Positions 1 to 9,204 are shown, counted from the first letter of the stretch. The stretch is 64,000 nucleotides of DNA from Shinella kummerowiae (GCF_009827055.1 NZ_WUMK01000017.1:1-64000), one strand, 5' to 3'. A program made the numbers and translations. The notes: generated by a model not told the origin, from the letters alone.

Positions 1-2419
1 GACTGAAGGGTTTTTGAAGCAGATGGGTTCCGGCGTCCAGGATGCCGTTGTGAACGACGGCGTTGCGCGTGTAGCCGGTTGTATAAAGGACCTTCAGTTC
101 CCCCAGTTTCTCCGACGCCAGGGTGGCGAGTTCACGGCCCGTCATCTCAGGCATGACAATATCCGTAAAAAGGAGCGCGGGCTTCAGGCCTTCTCCCAAC
201 AGGGCGAGCGCTGCCGCGCCGCTAGCGGCTTCCGCCACCGTATAACCGAGTTCGCGCAGCGCCTCGACGGAGAAATTGCGCACCCGCTCGTCATCCTCCA
301 CCACTAATACGAGTTCGCCACGGACGCCGCGCGCAGGGTCAGCATTCTGCGGCGATATCTCTCTGGCTTCCGTCTCGCCGTAGTGACGGGGTAGGTACAG
401 TTTTACGGTGGTTCCGTGGCCTGGTTCGGAATAGATCTTCACGTGTCCGCCGGACTGGCGCACGAAGCCAAAAACCTGGCTCAGGCCGAGCCCGGATCCC
501 TTGCCGACCTCCTTTGTCGTGAAGAAGGGATCGAAGGCCTTTGCGAGAGTGTCGCCGCTCATTCCCGTGCCGGTGTCGGTGACCGCAATCATCACATATT
601 GGCCGGGCGACATCGTGTGTTCTTGGGCATAGTCCTCGGAGACGTATGTGTTGGCCGTTTCGACGGTGAGCCGGCCGCCGTTCGGCATGGCATCTCGGCC
701 GTTGACCGCAAGATTGAGGACCGCGTTCTCAAGTTGGCTGACATCGGCATTTATGCGCCATACCCCCGCAGCCAGCACGGTCTCGACCTGAACCTGCTCG
801 CCGAGCGCCCTCGTCAGCAGCTCGCGCATGCCGGCGACCATGCGGTTCGGTTCGATGATTTCGGGCTGGAGTGGCTGGCGACGGGAAAAGGCGAGCAGAC
901 GTTGGGTGAGAGCGGCTGCCCGGTTTGCGCCGTCCTTGGCGGCGTCGATATAACGGGCAAGATCGGTTTCGCCGCGCGCAAGGCGCCTTTCGAGAAGGTT
1001 CATGGCGCCTAAAATGACGGCAAGCATATTGTTGAAGTCGTGCGCGACGCCGCCGGTGAGTTGCCCGACCGCCTCCATCTTTTGCGCCTGCCGCAACTGG
1101 GCTTCGGCTTCCAAGAGTTTGACGGTGCGCTCCTGCACTTCCTTTTCAAGTTCTTCCCGCGATCGGGCGAGAACCTCACGTGCGTCGATGATGTCCTGGA
1201 TATCAGTGCAAGTACCGAACCAGCGGGTGATTGCACCATCCTCATTGCGCACAGGCTGCGCGCGGCCCAGCACCCAGCGGTACTTTCCGCTTCGATGACG
1301 GAGCCGATATTCGATGTGGTAGGGCTCTCCGGTCTGCAGGCAATGCCGCCAGACGGTCCAGGCGCGGTCCTGATCCTCCGGATGGAACATTCCGGCCCAG
1401 CCCTCGCCATCGGTTGAGCCTGAAGGCACGCCGGTGAAATCGTACCAGCGCTGGTTGTAGTAGTCGTGATATCCGTCTGGGGTCGTCGACCAGATCATCT
1501 GGTCGATGGAGTTCGTGATTGCCCGGAAGCGCTCCTCGCTGTCGCGGAGCGCGGCTTCCGCATTTTTTCGGTCGGTTATATCGAAGCTGATGCCGGGGAA
1601 GCGCAGAGCTGTTCCGTCCGGCGCAAGCGTCGGCCGACCCTGCGCGATGACCCATCTGTGTGCGCCGTCCGCCTGGACGAGGCGGTATTCCTGAGAAAAG
1701 ATGCTGCCGTCCTTCAAGGCCGCCGCAATAGCTTTTTCGACATTTGGAAGATCGTCGGCGTGAATGGCATTGAAGAAATTGGCGATTGATGCGCCGGCGC
1801 TCGCCTCTTCGCGCGGGACGCCGTAAAGCTTCGCGAAGCGCGCATCGGCAATGACCCGATTGTTGGGAACATCCCAGTCCCAGGTGCCTACCGTATCCGA
1901 TGCGCCCAGCGCATATTCCAGTCGCTCCTCGCTGGCGCGCAGCGCCCGTTCCGCCGACAGGCGCGCTGTTGTCTCGTTGCCCTGGTTGAATATGCCGAGG
2001 ACCTTACCGTTCTGCCCGAAGATCGGCGCGAAGCTGTAATCCCAATGGGTCTGCTGTGTACGGCCGCCGCGCTGCATGGGCAGCATTTGATCGGTGACCG
2101 AAAATCCCTGGCCGGTCTGCAGCACGGCGAGCAGCTGGGGCTCGATCACGTGCCAGATGTCGGCCCATACCTCACGGGCCGGACGCCCCAGCGCCCAGGG
2201 ATGTTTTTCCCCGGCAATCGGCGCCCAGGCGTCGTTGTAGAGGAGACGGAGATCGTTGCCCCAGTAAAGGGCCGTCGGAAGCGTCGTATTGAGGCACAGG
2301 CTCAACGCCATCCGCAGTTCCTGCGGCCAGTCGGCTTCGGCACCGAAGGGCGTTTTCTTCCAGTCGATCCCCCGGATGCGCTGGTTCATCTCGCTGATTA
2401 CGTTCGGAATAAAAGTCAT
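1..2419 (-). CDS. Hybrid sensor histidine kinase, PAS-rich (3' end cut by window edge)
   Basis: Membrane-free sensor kinase of the two-component type that would autophosphorylate on His and pass phosphate to its own receiver. The frame reads from ATG at 2419 to the left edge without a stop, about 806 codons. It begins with a PAS-like segment, then two further PAS/PAC units ending in 'GISFDITDRK' and 'GTCTDIQDI', a short coiled coil, the H-box 'GGVAHDFNNMLAV', an ATPase domain with 'FTTKEVGKGSGLGL', and a C-terminal receiver with acceptor Asp in 'LLFTDIVMPEMTG'. The last receiver residues lie outside the window. No input ligand can be named; soluble PAS-HK-REC proteins of this build are common in rhizobia. 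Nearest neighbour is a single receiver transcribed in the same direction, a plausible partner. Confidence 0.9.
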   Translation of the reverse strand, partial: MTFIPNVISEMNQRIRGIDWKKTPFGAEADWPQELRMALSLCLNTTLPTALYWGNDLRLLYNDAWAPIAGEKHPWALGRPAREVWADIWHVIEPQLLAVLQTGQGFSVTDQMLPMQRGGRTQQTHWDYSFAPIFGQNGKVLGIFNQGNETTARLSAERALRASEERLEYALGASDTVGTWDWDVPNNRVIADARFAKLYGVPREEASAGASIANFFNAIHADDLPNVEKAIAAALKDGSIFSQEYRLVQADGAHRWVIAQGRPTLAPDGTALRFPGISFDITDRKNAEAALRDSEERFRAITNSIDQMIWSTTPDGYHDYYNQRWYDFTGVPSGSTDGEGWAGMFHPEDQDRAWTVWRHCLQTGEPYHIEYRLRHRSGKYRWVLGRAQPVRNEDGAITRWFGTCTDIQDIIDAREVLARSREELEKEVQERTVKLLEAEAQLRQAQKMEAVGQLTGGVAHDFNNMLAVILGAMNLLERRLARGETDLARYIDAAKDGANRAAALTQRLLAFSRRQPLQPEIIEPNRMVAGMRELLTRALGEQVQVETVLAAGVWRINADVSQLENAVLNLAVNGRDAMPNGGRLTVETANTYVSEDYAQEHTMSPGQYVMIAVTDTGTGMSGDTLAKAFDPFFTTKEVGKGSGLGLSQVFGFVRQSGGHVKIYSEPGHGTTVKLYLPRHYGETEAREISPQNADPARGVRGELVLVVEDDERVRNFSVEALRELGYTVAEAASGAAALALLGEGLKPALLFTDIVMPEMTGRELATLASEKLGELKVLYTTGYTRNAVVHNGILDAGTHLLQKPFS

Positions 2420-2566
2420 CTTGCCGTTTCTCGAGGTATCGCGAGCTTATATGGGGAGGTCGGAAAAATTTGAAAGCGCGGTAACCCTGTGAAATTTTTA
2501 AAAAAATGGGAAGGGACATAAGAGGGGCAATGCTGTCCCAGACAGGCCGACGGCTGTGCCTCGATG

Positions 2567-2971
2567 CTAGGGGTACATGTGCCGGGTAGGCATGATGGCG
2601 TTTTTCGCCGTGATCTGATCATCGAGTTCGGCGATCACATCGTCCAGGCTATAGGGCTTCGCGAAGATCCGGACCGCCGAAGGGAATGCCGCCTCTTCCA
2701 GATCGCCCCTGCCTGAAACGACGATCCTGGCTGCGTTCGGCCGGCAATTGCTGAGCAATTCCAGTAGGTCGAGGCCGCTCAGCCCACCGGGCAGGTCGAC
2801 ATCCGTCACCAGGCCGTCGATTTCCGCATGCCTTGCGATATACCCGATGGCCTCCAGGACATTGGACGCCGCGAGCACGCGGTAGCCTTCATGCTGCAAC
2901 GCCTCGATCAGGATAAGGCGGAGGAGCGGTTCGTCCTCGACGACGAGAATGGTGGACTGCGATGCGGCCAT
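2567..2971 (-). CDS. Single-domain response regulator
   Basis: Stand-alone receiver of 134 residues with no output domain. Acidic pocket 'VVEDEP' sits near residues 10-15, the phospho-acceptor Asp is D57 in 'LVTDVDLPGG', and the conserved Lys is in 'IFAKPYS'. A longer frame reaches 3034, but ATG 2971 is preceded by GGAG at proper spacing and gives the normal receiver length, so that start is chosen. Such receivers usually act by protein contact, for example as a phosphate relay or sink. It lies between the hybrid kinase on its left (same strand) and bphP on the right (opposite strand), so a role in one of these pathways is an inference. Confidence 0.9.
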   Translation of the reverse strand: MAASQSTILVVEDEPLLRLILIEALQHEGYRVLAASNVLEAIGYIARHAEIDGLVTDVDLPGGLSGLDLLELLSNCRPNAARIVVSGRGDLEEAAFPSAVRIFAKPYSLDDVIAELDDQITAKNAIMPTRHMYP

Positions 2972-3260
2972 CGGTATCTCCAGTTCGTTGGTCTCCGCAC
3001 AACGTGCACCCCCTGGAATTTCGCCCGTCCCCAAGACAAGTCTTTGCGAACAATCTTAATAAAATGCAAAGAAGGCTCTTCGCGACGCGAGACACGTCCC
3101 GTGCGTCGGATGCGATAACGGGTTCCGGGCACGAAAGAGACCTACAAAAAATGCGATCCGCTCTTAGATAGTAGGTGTCTTTCAACGCTGCGATGGTCGG
3201 TCTATACGATCCCCACCATCAGCAGGCTTGGCCGGATTGGCGTGCGGGAGAGGGGATTCG

Positions 3261-5429
3261 ATGTCAGGGAGCCAAAGCGATCTGGATTTTTGCGCGCGCG
3301 AGCCGATCCATGTTCCCGGCGCAATCCAGCCCCATGGATCTCTGCTCGTTCTTGATCCCGCCGGTCTCGATGTCCTGTGGGCATCGGCCAATTTTAAAGC
3401 AATCACGGGCCGGACGCCGCTCGAACTGTTCCCGTCGGTCGAGGCTGCTTTGCGCGCTTGGCGGGCCAGCGGCGCGCATGCCTACCGCGCCAGGCTGCAG
3501 AACCCGGAAGTGGACATGGCGGCACATGCCCATCAGGGCCGCGCCATCGTGGAGTTCGAACGCAGCGCGCCCTTTTTACCCAACGCGCTTCTTTCCCGTC
3601 TGACCGGCTTCGCACAGCAAATGACGGCCACTGAAGAGCTTACGGATGGGCTTTCCGCGACCGCGCGCCTGATCGCTGACCTGACCGGCTTCGACCGGGC
3701 ACTCGTCTACCGGTTCGATACCGACTGGAACGGACATGTCGTGGCCGAAGCCGGCAACGGTACCCTGCCCTCCTATCTCGACCTGCGTTTCCCCGCTGCG
3801 GATATTCCGGCGCAAGCACGCAATCTCTACACGTTGAACCGCATACGCCTGATCCCCGATGCAAATTACACGCCGGTCCCGCTGACAGCGTTCGGGGAGG
3901 AGTGCGACGCAGGGGCCATCGACATGACGTTCACGCAGCTTCGCAGCGTGTCGCCGGTCCATCTCGAATATATGCGCAACATGGGCACGCTCTCGTCCAT
4001 GTCGATATCGGTCATGGTGGACGGCAAACTCTGGGGCCTTCTGTCCTGCCACAGCCGCAATGCCCACCATGTGACGAGCGACATCCGCGAAGCCTGCGAT
4101 TTCGTGGTCCAGAGCCTGGCCATGCGGATCAGCGCCGACAGCCGGGCCGAGACAGCGGCACTCGGCGTCGAACTCGCGCGCGTGCACACCAAGCTTTTGG
4201 CCGCGATGGCTCAGGCCGATCGGTGGGATGAAGGCCTGGCCGGCACGCCGGGGGCGCTGCTGGAACTCACCCGAGCGGATGGGGCGGCGGTCCTGTCTCA
4301 GAACAGCTACCTGCCTGTCGGCGAGGCTCCGGAAGAGCATCAGGTAAGAAGCCTGGTCGCCCGCCTTTCACAGCAAGACGCGGCCACCGATTCCTACATT
4401 ACGGACTCTATCGTCTCGGAGGTCCCGCACGACGGCGGCTTCAACGACGGCACCTGCGGTGTCCTCGCCTTGCGCATTTCCGAGGTGGAAGACAGCTGGC
4501 TTGTTTGGTTCCGCCAGGAAGTGGTCAAGACGGTCACCTGGGGCGGGGATCCGCACAAGGTGGTGCGGGAGAGCGGGCGGATCCATCCTCGCAAGTCCTT
4601 CGAGGCCTGGCGCGAGATGGTGCGCGGCAGGAGCGCACCGTGGCACCCTGCAGAGATCGCCGCCGCGCGCGACCTGCGCGCCTCGATCGTGGAGATTGTG
4701 CTGAAGAAGGCCGAGCAATTGGCCAGGCTTGCCGCCGACCTACAGAAGTCCAACAGGGAACTGGAGGCCTTCTCCTATTCGATCTCTCACGATCTGCGGG
4801 CGCCGTTCCGCCATATCGTCGGCTTCTCCCAGCTTCTGACGGAGCGGGAGAAGAATCTCGGCGAGCGCTCGCGCCATTATCTCCAGATGATTTCGGATTC
4901 GGCGCTGGCCGCGGGTGACCTCGTCGATGATCTCCTGACGTTCTCTCATCTCGGTCGAGCGGCACTGTCCGCCGACAAGGTGGACATGAACAAGCTCGTC
5001 GCCGAGGTGCGGCGGGGACTGGCAGAGGAGACGGCGGGCCGCACGATCGTCTGGCAGGTCGATGATCTGCCCGCTGCGACGGGGGACGCCACCCTCCTTC
5101 GGCAGGTTTGGTACAATCTTATCGACAACGCGGTCAAATATACGCGGCTGCGCGAAGAGGCGCATATCGAGATATCAGCCGTTCTGACCGACCAAGGCAT
5201 TTTGTACCGGATCGCGGATAACGGTGTCGGCTTCGACATGGCTTACAAGTCTAAGCTGTTCGGTGTATTCCAGCGGCTGCAGCGAAGCGAGGATTTCGAG
5301 GGCACGGGTATCGGCCTTGCCCTCATCAGGCGCATCGTCGAGCGGCATGGCGGCAGCGTGGACGCCATTGGCACGGTGGACGAGGGCGCATGCTTCACTT
5401 TTTCCTTACCGGCGCTACCTGAGGAGTAA
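3261..5429 (+). CDS. bphP: Bacteriophytochrome sensor histidine kinase (PAS-GAF-PHY-HK)
   Basis: Red/far-red photoreceptor kinase of 722 residues. The N-terminal Cys11 precedes 'REPIHVPGAIQPHG', the position that binds biliverdin covalently in bacteriophytochromes. The GAF domain holds 'FPAADIPAQARNLY' (PASDIP-like, near residue 180) and 'SPVHLEYMRNMG'. The PHY domain shows the tongue motif 'HPRKSFEAW'. The kinase half has phospho-acceptor His510 in 'SYSISHDLRAPF', an N-box 'NLIDNAVKYT' and G-box 'GTGIGLALI'. An in-frame TTG at 3228 exists, but ATG 3261 has GAGAGGGG upstream and fits the family N terminus. No haem oxygenase gene is visible in the window, so the chromophore must come from elsewhere. 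It is followed 3 bases later by its likely response regulator. Confidence 0.95.
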   Translation: MSGSQSDLDFCAREPIHVPGAIQPHGSLLVLDPAGLDVLWASANFKAITGRTPLELFPSVEAALRAWRASGAHAYRARLQNPEVDMAAHAHQGRAIVEFERSAPFLPNALLSRLTGFAQQMTATEELTDGLSATARLIADLTGFDRALVYRFDTDWNGHVVAEAGNGTLPSYLDLRFPAADIPAQARNLYTLNRIRLIPDANYTPVPLTAFGEECDAGAIDMTFTQLRSVSPVHLEYMRNMGTLSSMSISVMVDGKLWGLLSCHSRNAHHVTSDIREACDFVVQSLAMRISADSRAETAALGVELARVHTKLLAAMAQADRWDEGLAGTPGALLELTRADGAAVLSQNSYLPVGEAPEEHQVRSLVARLSQQDAATDSYITDSIVSEVPHDGGFNDGTCGVLALRISEVEDSWLVWFRQEVVKTVTWGGDPHKVVRESGRIHPRKSFEAWREMVRGRSAPWHPAEIAAARDLRASIVEIVLKKAEQLARLAADLQKSNRELEAFSYSISHDLRAPFRHIVGFSQLLTEREKNLGERSRHYLQMISDSALAAGDLVDDLLTFSHLGRAALSADKVDMNKLVAEVRRGLAEETAGRTIVWQVDDLPAATGDATLLRQVWYNLIDNAVKYTRLREEAHIEISAVLTDQGILYRIADNGVGFDMAYKSKLFGVFQRLQRSEDFEGTGIGLALIRRIVERHGGSVDAIGTVDEGACFTFSLPALPEE

Positions 5430-5432
5430 TCC

Positions 5433-5891
5433 GTGCCAGAACTGAGGCCAATTTTGCTCGTTGAAGACAATCCCCGGGATCTCGAACTGACCCTGACGGC
5501 GCTTGAGAAGTGTCAGATCGCCAATGACATCGTGGTTGCCCGCGACGGCGCCGAGGCGCTGGATTTTCTCTATCTCAGCGGTTCCCATGCCGCCCGCGAT
5601 CCAGGTGATCCCGCAGTCGTCCTGCTCGATCTCAAGCTGCCGAAAGTCGACGGACTGGAGGTGCTCGAAAAAGTAAAGCGCGATGAGAACCTGCGTCACG
5701 TTCCAGTCGTCATGTTGACCTCGTCTCGCGAAGAACAGGATCTGGTGAAAAGCTACCAGCTCGGGGTCAACGCATTCGTCGTCAAGCCGGTCGAGTTCAA
5801 CCAGTTCTTCAAGGCGATCCAGGACCTCGGCGTCTTCTGGGCGCTTCTCAACGAGCCGCCGCCGAAGCTGCGGCAGGTGGGCGGCGACTGA
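5433..5891 (+). CDS. Response regulator, phytochrome-associated (Rcp1-like)
   Basis: Single receiver of 152 residues, the usual partner of bacteriophytochromes. Acidic residues are in 'LLVEDNPRDLE', the acceptor is D66 in 'VVLLDLKLPKVDG', and the conserved Lys is in 'FVVKPVEF'. The loop around 'YLSGSHAARDPGD' is typical of the CheY-like proteins that sit next to phytochrome kinases. The start is GTG at 5433 with GAGGAG six bases upstream, immediately after the bphP stop, so translation is probably coupled. It ends one base before the next gene. Inference: BphP phosphorylates this protein, and the downstream kinase belongs to the same output chain. Confidence 0.93.
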   Translation: MPELRPILLVEDNPRDLELTLTALEKCQIANDIVVARDGAEALDFLYLSGSHAARDPGDPAVVLLDLKLPKVDGLEVLEKVKRDENLRHVPVVMLTSSREEQDLVKSYQLGVNAFVVKPVEFNQFFKAIQDLGVFWALLNEPPPKLRQVGGD

Positions 5892-5892
5892 C

Positions 5893-6915
5893 ATGGCCGG
5901 AATGCTGCGTATCCTGCTGCTGGAAGACAGCACCATCGACGCTGAACTTATTGAAGCGCAGCTCGAGAACCTGCAAGAAACCTTTGAGGTCAATCGCGTC
6001 GCGACGCGTGCTGCTTATCAGGCCGCGCTGGCACAACACACGTTCGAGATTATCCTTTCAGACTTCTCGCTTCCCGATTTCGATGGCATGGCCGCGCTCG
6101 ACCTAGCGGTCGCCTCAGCGCCGGACGCGCCCTTCATTTTCGTCTCAGGTGTTCTAGGCGAGGATGCTGCCATCGAAGCCTTCCGCAAGGGCGCGACGGA
6201 CTATGTTCTGAAGCAGCGCCTGGCGCGTCTGCCGGCTGCCGTGACGCGTGCGGTGAACGAAGCACGCGAGCGGGCAGAGCGCAGGCGGATCGAGCAACAG
6301 AAGGATCTGCTGGTCCGGGAACTCAGCCACCGGGTGAAAAACAATCTCGCCGTCGTGCTTTCGCTAATCCGCCGGACGGGTCGCGGTTGCCGGTCAGTCG
6401 CGGAATTCGAGGAGAAACTCATCGCCCGTGTGTCGGCGCTGGCAGACGCCCACGAGCTCCTATTCGAAGGCAATTGGGACGAGACGGAGCTTCTGAGCGT
6501 TTTCCAGCGCGCGGTTCGGCCACACAACAAGGATCTCTCGCGCTTCGATATTGGGCGGCACGATCTCGTTCGGTTGGACCCCAGGACCGCGCTCTCCATC
6601 GGCATGGTCTTCAACGAGCTGGTGACGAATGCCTCGAAATATGGGGCGCTGGCCAACGAGCAGGGGCGTGTCTCCATTGCGTGGGTGGTCAACAAGACGG
6701 GTCCGGGGCGGTCCGTTCGGATAAACTGGACCGAGCGCGGCGGACCGGTCGTCAAGGCGCCCGATGACGAGGGCTTCGGTACCCGGCTCATCAAAGCCAA
6801 TATCGAATATGAGCTGGGCGGGCAGGCAAGCCTCCACTACCTGCCGGACGGGTTCAGAGCCGAAATCGACCTTCCGATCGCCGAGAGCGAAGCGCTAAGG
6901 GCGGTGTCGGCCTAA
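5893..6915 (+). CDS. Receiver-HWE histidine kinase hybrid
   Basis: A 340-residue protein with an N-terminal receiver (acceptor D57 in 'ILSDFSLPDFDG') joined by a coiled coil to an HWE-family kinase. The kinase shows His146 in 'ELSHRVKNNLAVV', 'FNELVTNASKYGAL' and 'WTERGGP', the residues that define the HWE group, and a G-box 'GFGTRLI'. Receiver-first HWE kinases are inputs to phosphorelays in alphaproteobacteria. The ATG lies one base past the preceding stop, so the three genes form one operon: photoreceptor, shuttle receiver, second kinase. The target of this kinase is unknown; HWE kinases in this class often feed the general stress response, and candidate EcfG-type promoters occur at 58-62.5 kb, but a direct link is inference. 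Confidence 0.92.
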   Translation: MAGMLRILLLEDSTIDAELIEAQLENLQETFEVNRVATRAAYQAALAQHTFEIILSDFSLPDFDGMAALDLAVASAPDAPFIFVSGVLGEDAAIEAFRKGATDYVLKQRLARLPAAVTRAVNEARERAERRRIEQQKDLLVRELSHRVKNNLAVVLSLIRRTGRGCRSVAEFEEKLIARVSALADAHELLFEGNWDETELLSVFQRAVRPHNKDLSRFDIGRHDLVRLDPRTALSIGMVFNELVTNASKYGALANEQGRVSIAWVVNKTGPGRSVRINWTERGGPVVKAPDDEGFGTRLIKANIEYELGGQASLHYLPDGFRAEIDLPIAESEALRAVSA

Positions 6916-6957
6916 ACGAACCTGTCCTGGCACTTCGCCGGCTTCGATCTTGCGCGT

Positions 6958-7374
6958 CTAGGAAGTCGTCTGGGGCGCTGCGGTAATCTGCTCAGCGAGT
7001 CTAGCTTGCAAAACCTTGAGGTCGCAAGGTTTCGGCAGCAGCACGATATCAGTCAGCTCCGTCCGGGTGTCGGGCAGTTCGGCGTATCCGGAACATACGA
7101 CGAGCGGTGTACCCGCCTCGGCGAGTGCTTCGATGACCGGGTAGGAGTAGACGCCTCTCAGATTGAGGTCGAGTACCGCCCCGTCGATCCCCGTGGAGAC
7201 CGCCTGGAGGGCCTGCTCGACGCTGGAGACAGGGCCGATCACCCTAGCGCCGAGTTCTGTAAAGAAGTCTTCGAGGTCGAGAGCGAGGAGAGGGTCGTCC
7301 TCCAGGATGAGAATGCGTTTGTTTTCTAGGCTGCTTTTCACCATGATACCCTGAACGTCTCTGTCAGTACCCAT
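6958..7374 (-). CDS. Single-domain response regulator
   Basis: Receiver-only protein of 138 residues, convergent with the bphP operon. Visible are 'ILILEDDPLLALDLE', acceptor D69 in 'GAVLDLNLRG' and Lys in 'LLPKPCDL'. The 'ALDLEDFFTELGARVIGP' stretch is typical of rhizobial receivers that pair with HWE kinases. A second ATG at 7344 would give a 128-residue protein; neither start has a strong ribosome site, so the N terminus is uncertain. The gene is separated from the kinase by 42 bases only, which supports participation in the same relay. Confidence 0.88.
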   Translation of the reverse strand: MGTDRDVQGIMVKSSLENKRILILEDDPLLALDLEDFFTELGARVIGPVSSVEQALQAVSTGIDGAVLDLNLRGVYSYPVIEALAEAGTPLVVCSGYAELPDTRTELTDIVLLPKPCDLKVLQARLAEQITAAPQTTS

Positions 7375-7452
7375 CTAACTAGGATCGTGTAACTATCCGT
7401 CAATGGTTTCGATCGGGTGAGGCAAGCGATATCGCGTGAAGGCGCACATATC

Positions 7453-7471
7453 TGTGATTAAGCGTCGAGGA
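7453..7471 (+). repeat. Partial copy of the 152-bp dispersed repeat (left tip only)
   Basis: The bases TGTGATTAAGCGTCGAGG match exactly the left end of the three full repeats at 10022, 14100 and 35715; similarity stops right after it. It lies just upstream of a truncated IS110-type transposase, so it may be a broken copy cut by that insertion. Confidence 0.6.
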
Positions 7472-7627
7472 TTGGCTCTGACTAATATTTGCTGCTGTCT
7501 TGAGGAAAGTTTTTGCTGATTCACCGGAGGATCAGCAATGGGCCATCGATTGCCGCATGCGAGTCTCGCGCCGTTCGGCTTTGCAGTAGGAGCAGTGAAG
7601 GTCATTGGGGAATGCGTTCAGGATCGG

Positions 7628-7786
7628 CCTCGGCGCTGGTGCGCGTTGAAAGTGTGGGGGCTGCGGCTGGCGAAACGCAATGGAACGAAAAAAACACAGG
7701 TCGCAGTCGCACGAAAATTGGCGGTCATCCTGTACCGCATCTGGATCGACGGCACCTCATTCCAGTGGAGCAAGGAACCGGCCTAA
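7628..7786 (+). pseudogene. IS110/IS116-type transposase, C-terminal remnant
   Basis: Only about the last 50 residues of an IS110-family recombinase are recognisable: '[13 protein letters not shown]' followed by '[19 protein letters not shown]'. This matches the conserved C-terminal helix and 'W.DG..F.W' ending of that family. Everything upstream of about 7628 is unrelated, so the catalytic domains are missing. It cannot be active. It differs in sequence from the intact IS110-type gene at 20995-22023. Confidence 0.7.
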
Positions 7787-8013
7787 TTCCCTGCTTACCT
7801 CCACCCAAAATCGCAGGGTTGATTTGCATCTGTGATGTCCCGCCGGGACGGTGGTTGCGGTGACCTCGTTGTTTCGGCTGCTGGCGGATTAGACCGCACA
7901 GCGCTTCACACGTAGAGGCATCCGATCCGAACATCATCATGAGGCCATGAGCTCGAAAACGACTATGATCCGAGCACGGACAAAACAGACTTGACGAAGT
8001 CCCGCAATTAAAG

Positions 8014-8109
8014 GGCCGAAACACACTCGAAGGCAACGCAGAGCCTGCCGCAGCGCAGAGAGTTTTTCTGAAGGCCGCGAGAGAGGCCGGGGTGTTTATC
8101 AGAGGCTAA
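8014..8109 (+). pseudogene. DUF982 protein, C-terminal remnant
   Basis: The frame ending at TAA 8107-8109 reads 'LEGNAEPAAAQRVFLKAAREAGVFIRG', which is the C-terminal half of the small rhizobial DUF982 family (Gly-Arg/Asn, Pro-x-x-Ala, Phe, Ala-Ala-Arg-Glu-Ala-Gly pattern). The N-terminal half with the usual Trp-Pro is not found in any frame, and an in-frame stop occurs not far upstream. Function of the family is unknown. Confidence 0.6.
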
Positions 8110-8115
8110 AACCAA

Positions 8116-8358
8116 TCACCCCAGCCAGAACGTTCGATCCCAGACAGGGACAGACCCAGCAACCTCGAAAATGATCCTGCGCACACGCTGAACGACCGCC
8201 GGCGGAAGTTGCCCTTGGACAATGATGGCCTGTGGCTCGTATCGAATATCGATCCGGTGTTGGGAGCATAGATCGTCGTAAGCTACTGCAGCGGCAATGG
8301 ATGCACGTAGGCCATAGCCCTGCGCGCCGAAGCCACCGCCGAGAGATGCCTGGAACAT
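8116..8358 (-). CDS. Small BON-like hypothetical protein
   Basis: An 80-residue protein preceded by a near-perfect ribosome site (AAAGGAGG, seven bases before ATG). The second half, 'IDIRYEPQAIIVQGQLPPAVVQRV', resembles the beta-alpha pattern of a BON domain (alternating hydrophobics, Gly in the turn, then an amphipathic helix). The first part 'FQASLGGGFGAQGYGLRASI' is Gly-rich. No signal peptide or membrane segment is apparent. The BON assignment is a weak inference from pattern alone; the protein could equally be an unclassified rhizobial small protein. Confidence 0.6.
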   Translation of the reverse strand: MFQASLGGGFGAQGYGLRASIAAAVAYDDLCSQHRIDIRYEPQAIIVQGQLPPAVVQRVRRIIFEVAGSVPVWDRTFWLG

Positions 8359-8523
8359 CTCATCCTCCTTTATTTTGATTATCAGTGAAAACTGATAGAG
8401 TGCTCGTTGGGTTCCGGGCGAGAGAAGAGACGCCGATCAATATGTCGGTGTGATCACACGGAGCCGCGGTGCGGACCCGGCCCATTTGCGAGCCGAGCCC
8501 GGTCCCCCAACGGACCTTGGAAC

Positions 8524-8727
8524 TTATCGGCTAGTCGTTACAGCGTTCCCGTTTCCGCATGCCGCGAAGTCGGCCAATGGAAAGCCCATGCGTAGCCGCT
8601 GGCCGTCAGCAAACGTTTGCGCGTGTTTTTGGAAGCGAAATGAATGGAGAGACTCGCCATCGGCCTCGACGATCATGACCGACCACTCGTCATATGAAGT
8701 AAAAATTGCCACGGAACGGCGAGACAT
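8524..8727 (-). CDS. Small hypothetical protein
   Basis: A 67-residue protein with GGAGG seven bases before ATG. It begins 'MSRRSVAIFTSYDEWSVMI' and has alternating hydrophobic strands followed by 'FRFQKHAQTFADGQRLRMG', a pattern seen in short DUF2188-like beta-alpha proteins of rhizobia. No family can be named with confidence. It is a lone gene with no visible terminator, about 170 bases upstream of the BON-like gene on the same strand, so the two may share a transcript. Confidence 0.55.
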   Translation of the reverse strand: MSRRSVAIFTSYDEWSVMIVEADGESLHSFRFQKHAQTFADGQRLRMGFPLADFAACGNGNAVTTSR

Positions 8728-9204
8728 AGCTTAACCTCCAAAGTAATGGGGAAGGTTGCTAAGCTCCATGGCCGCGCCCATTTAAATGGCAGCCGGTAGA
8801 AACACCATACGCCAATCTAGCGACTTGTCGAATCCAATCAGACACGGGGTCTTGAGAACATGAAATGGTGACGCGCGTTTCCAACAGGCAGCAAAATCCA
8901 CCGTTTCCTGAGCGGTGAGCGCGGAACAAGTGACGGCCGATATGGTTGTAAAGGCGCGGCAAGTGATGTGCCTCCGCGCTCACTAGGCTCCCCAACCCGC
9001 CGCAACAGAAGGTCGCTTCGATCCCCCTCCGAAGCGACCTTCTTTTTCGTCTTGCCGACCGCGGCTCGGCAGGTAATTATCGAGTTGGCGGGTGAGGCAG
9101 GAGTGTCTATCCACTAACTTGGTATGTCGACCATCCCGTTTCAGGCCGACAAGCTTCCGGAAATGGAGTGAATCAGGCACTCTGCTATTCTGGTAGGGCA
9201 TTGA
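8728..9204. other. Long non-coding stretch ending in a strong terminator; candidate small RNA
   Basis: No convincing reading frame on either strand: the possible short frames lack ribosome sites and family-like composition. The only clear structure is the plus-strand terminator at 9008-9047, yet no plus-strand gene precedes it closely. A transcript started in the 8750-8950 region and ended there would be a 100-250 nt RNA. This is an inference from the orphan terminator only. Confidence 0.3.
9008..9047 (+). terminator. Rho-independent terminator
   Basis: Perfect 13-bp stem GAAGGTCGCTTCG / CGAAGCGACCTTC around a 9-base loop, followed by TTTTT on the plus strand. Confidence 0.85.
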
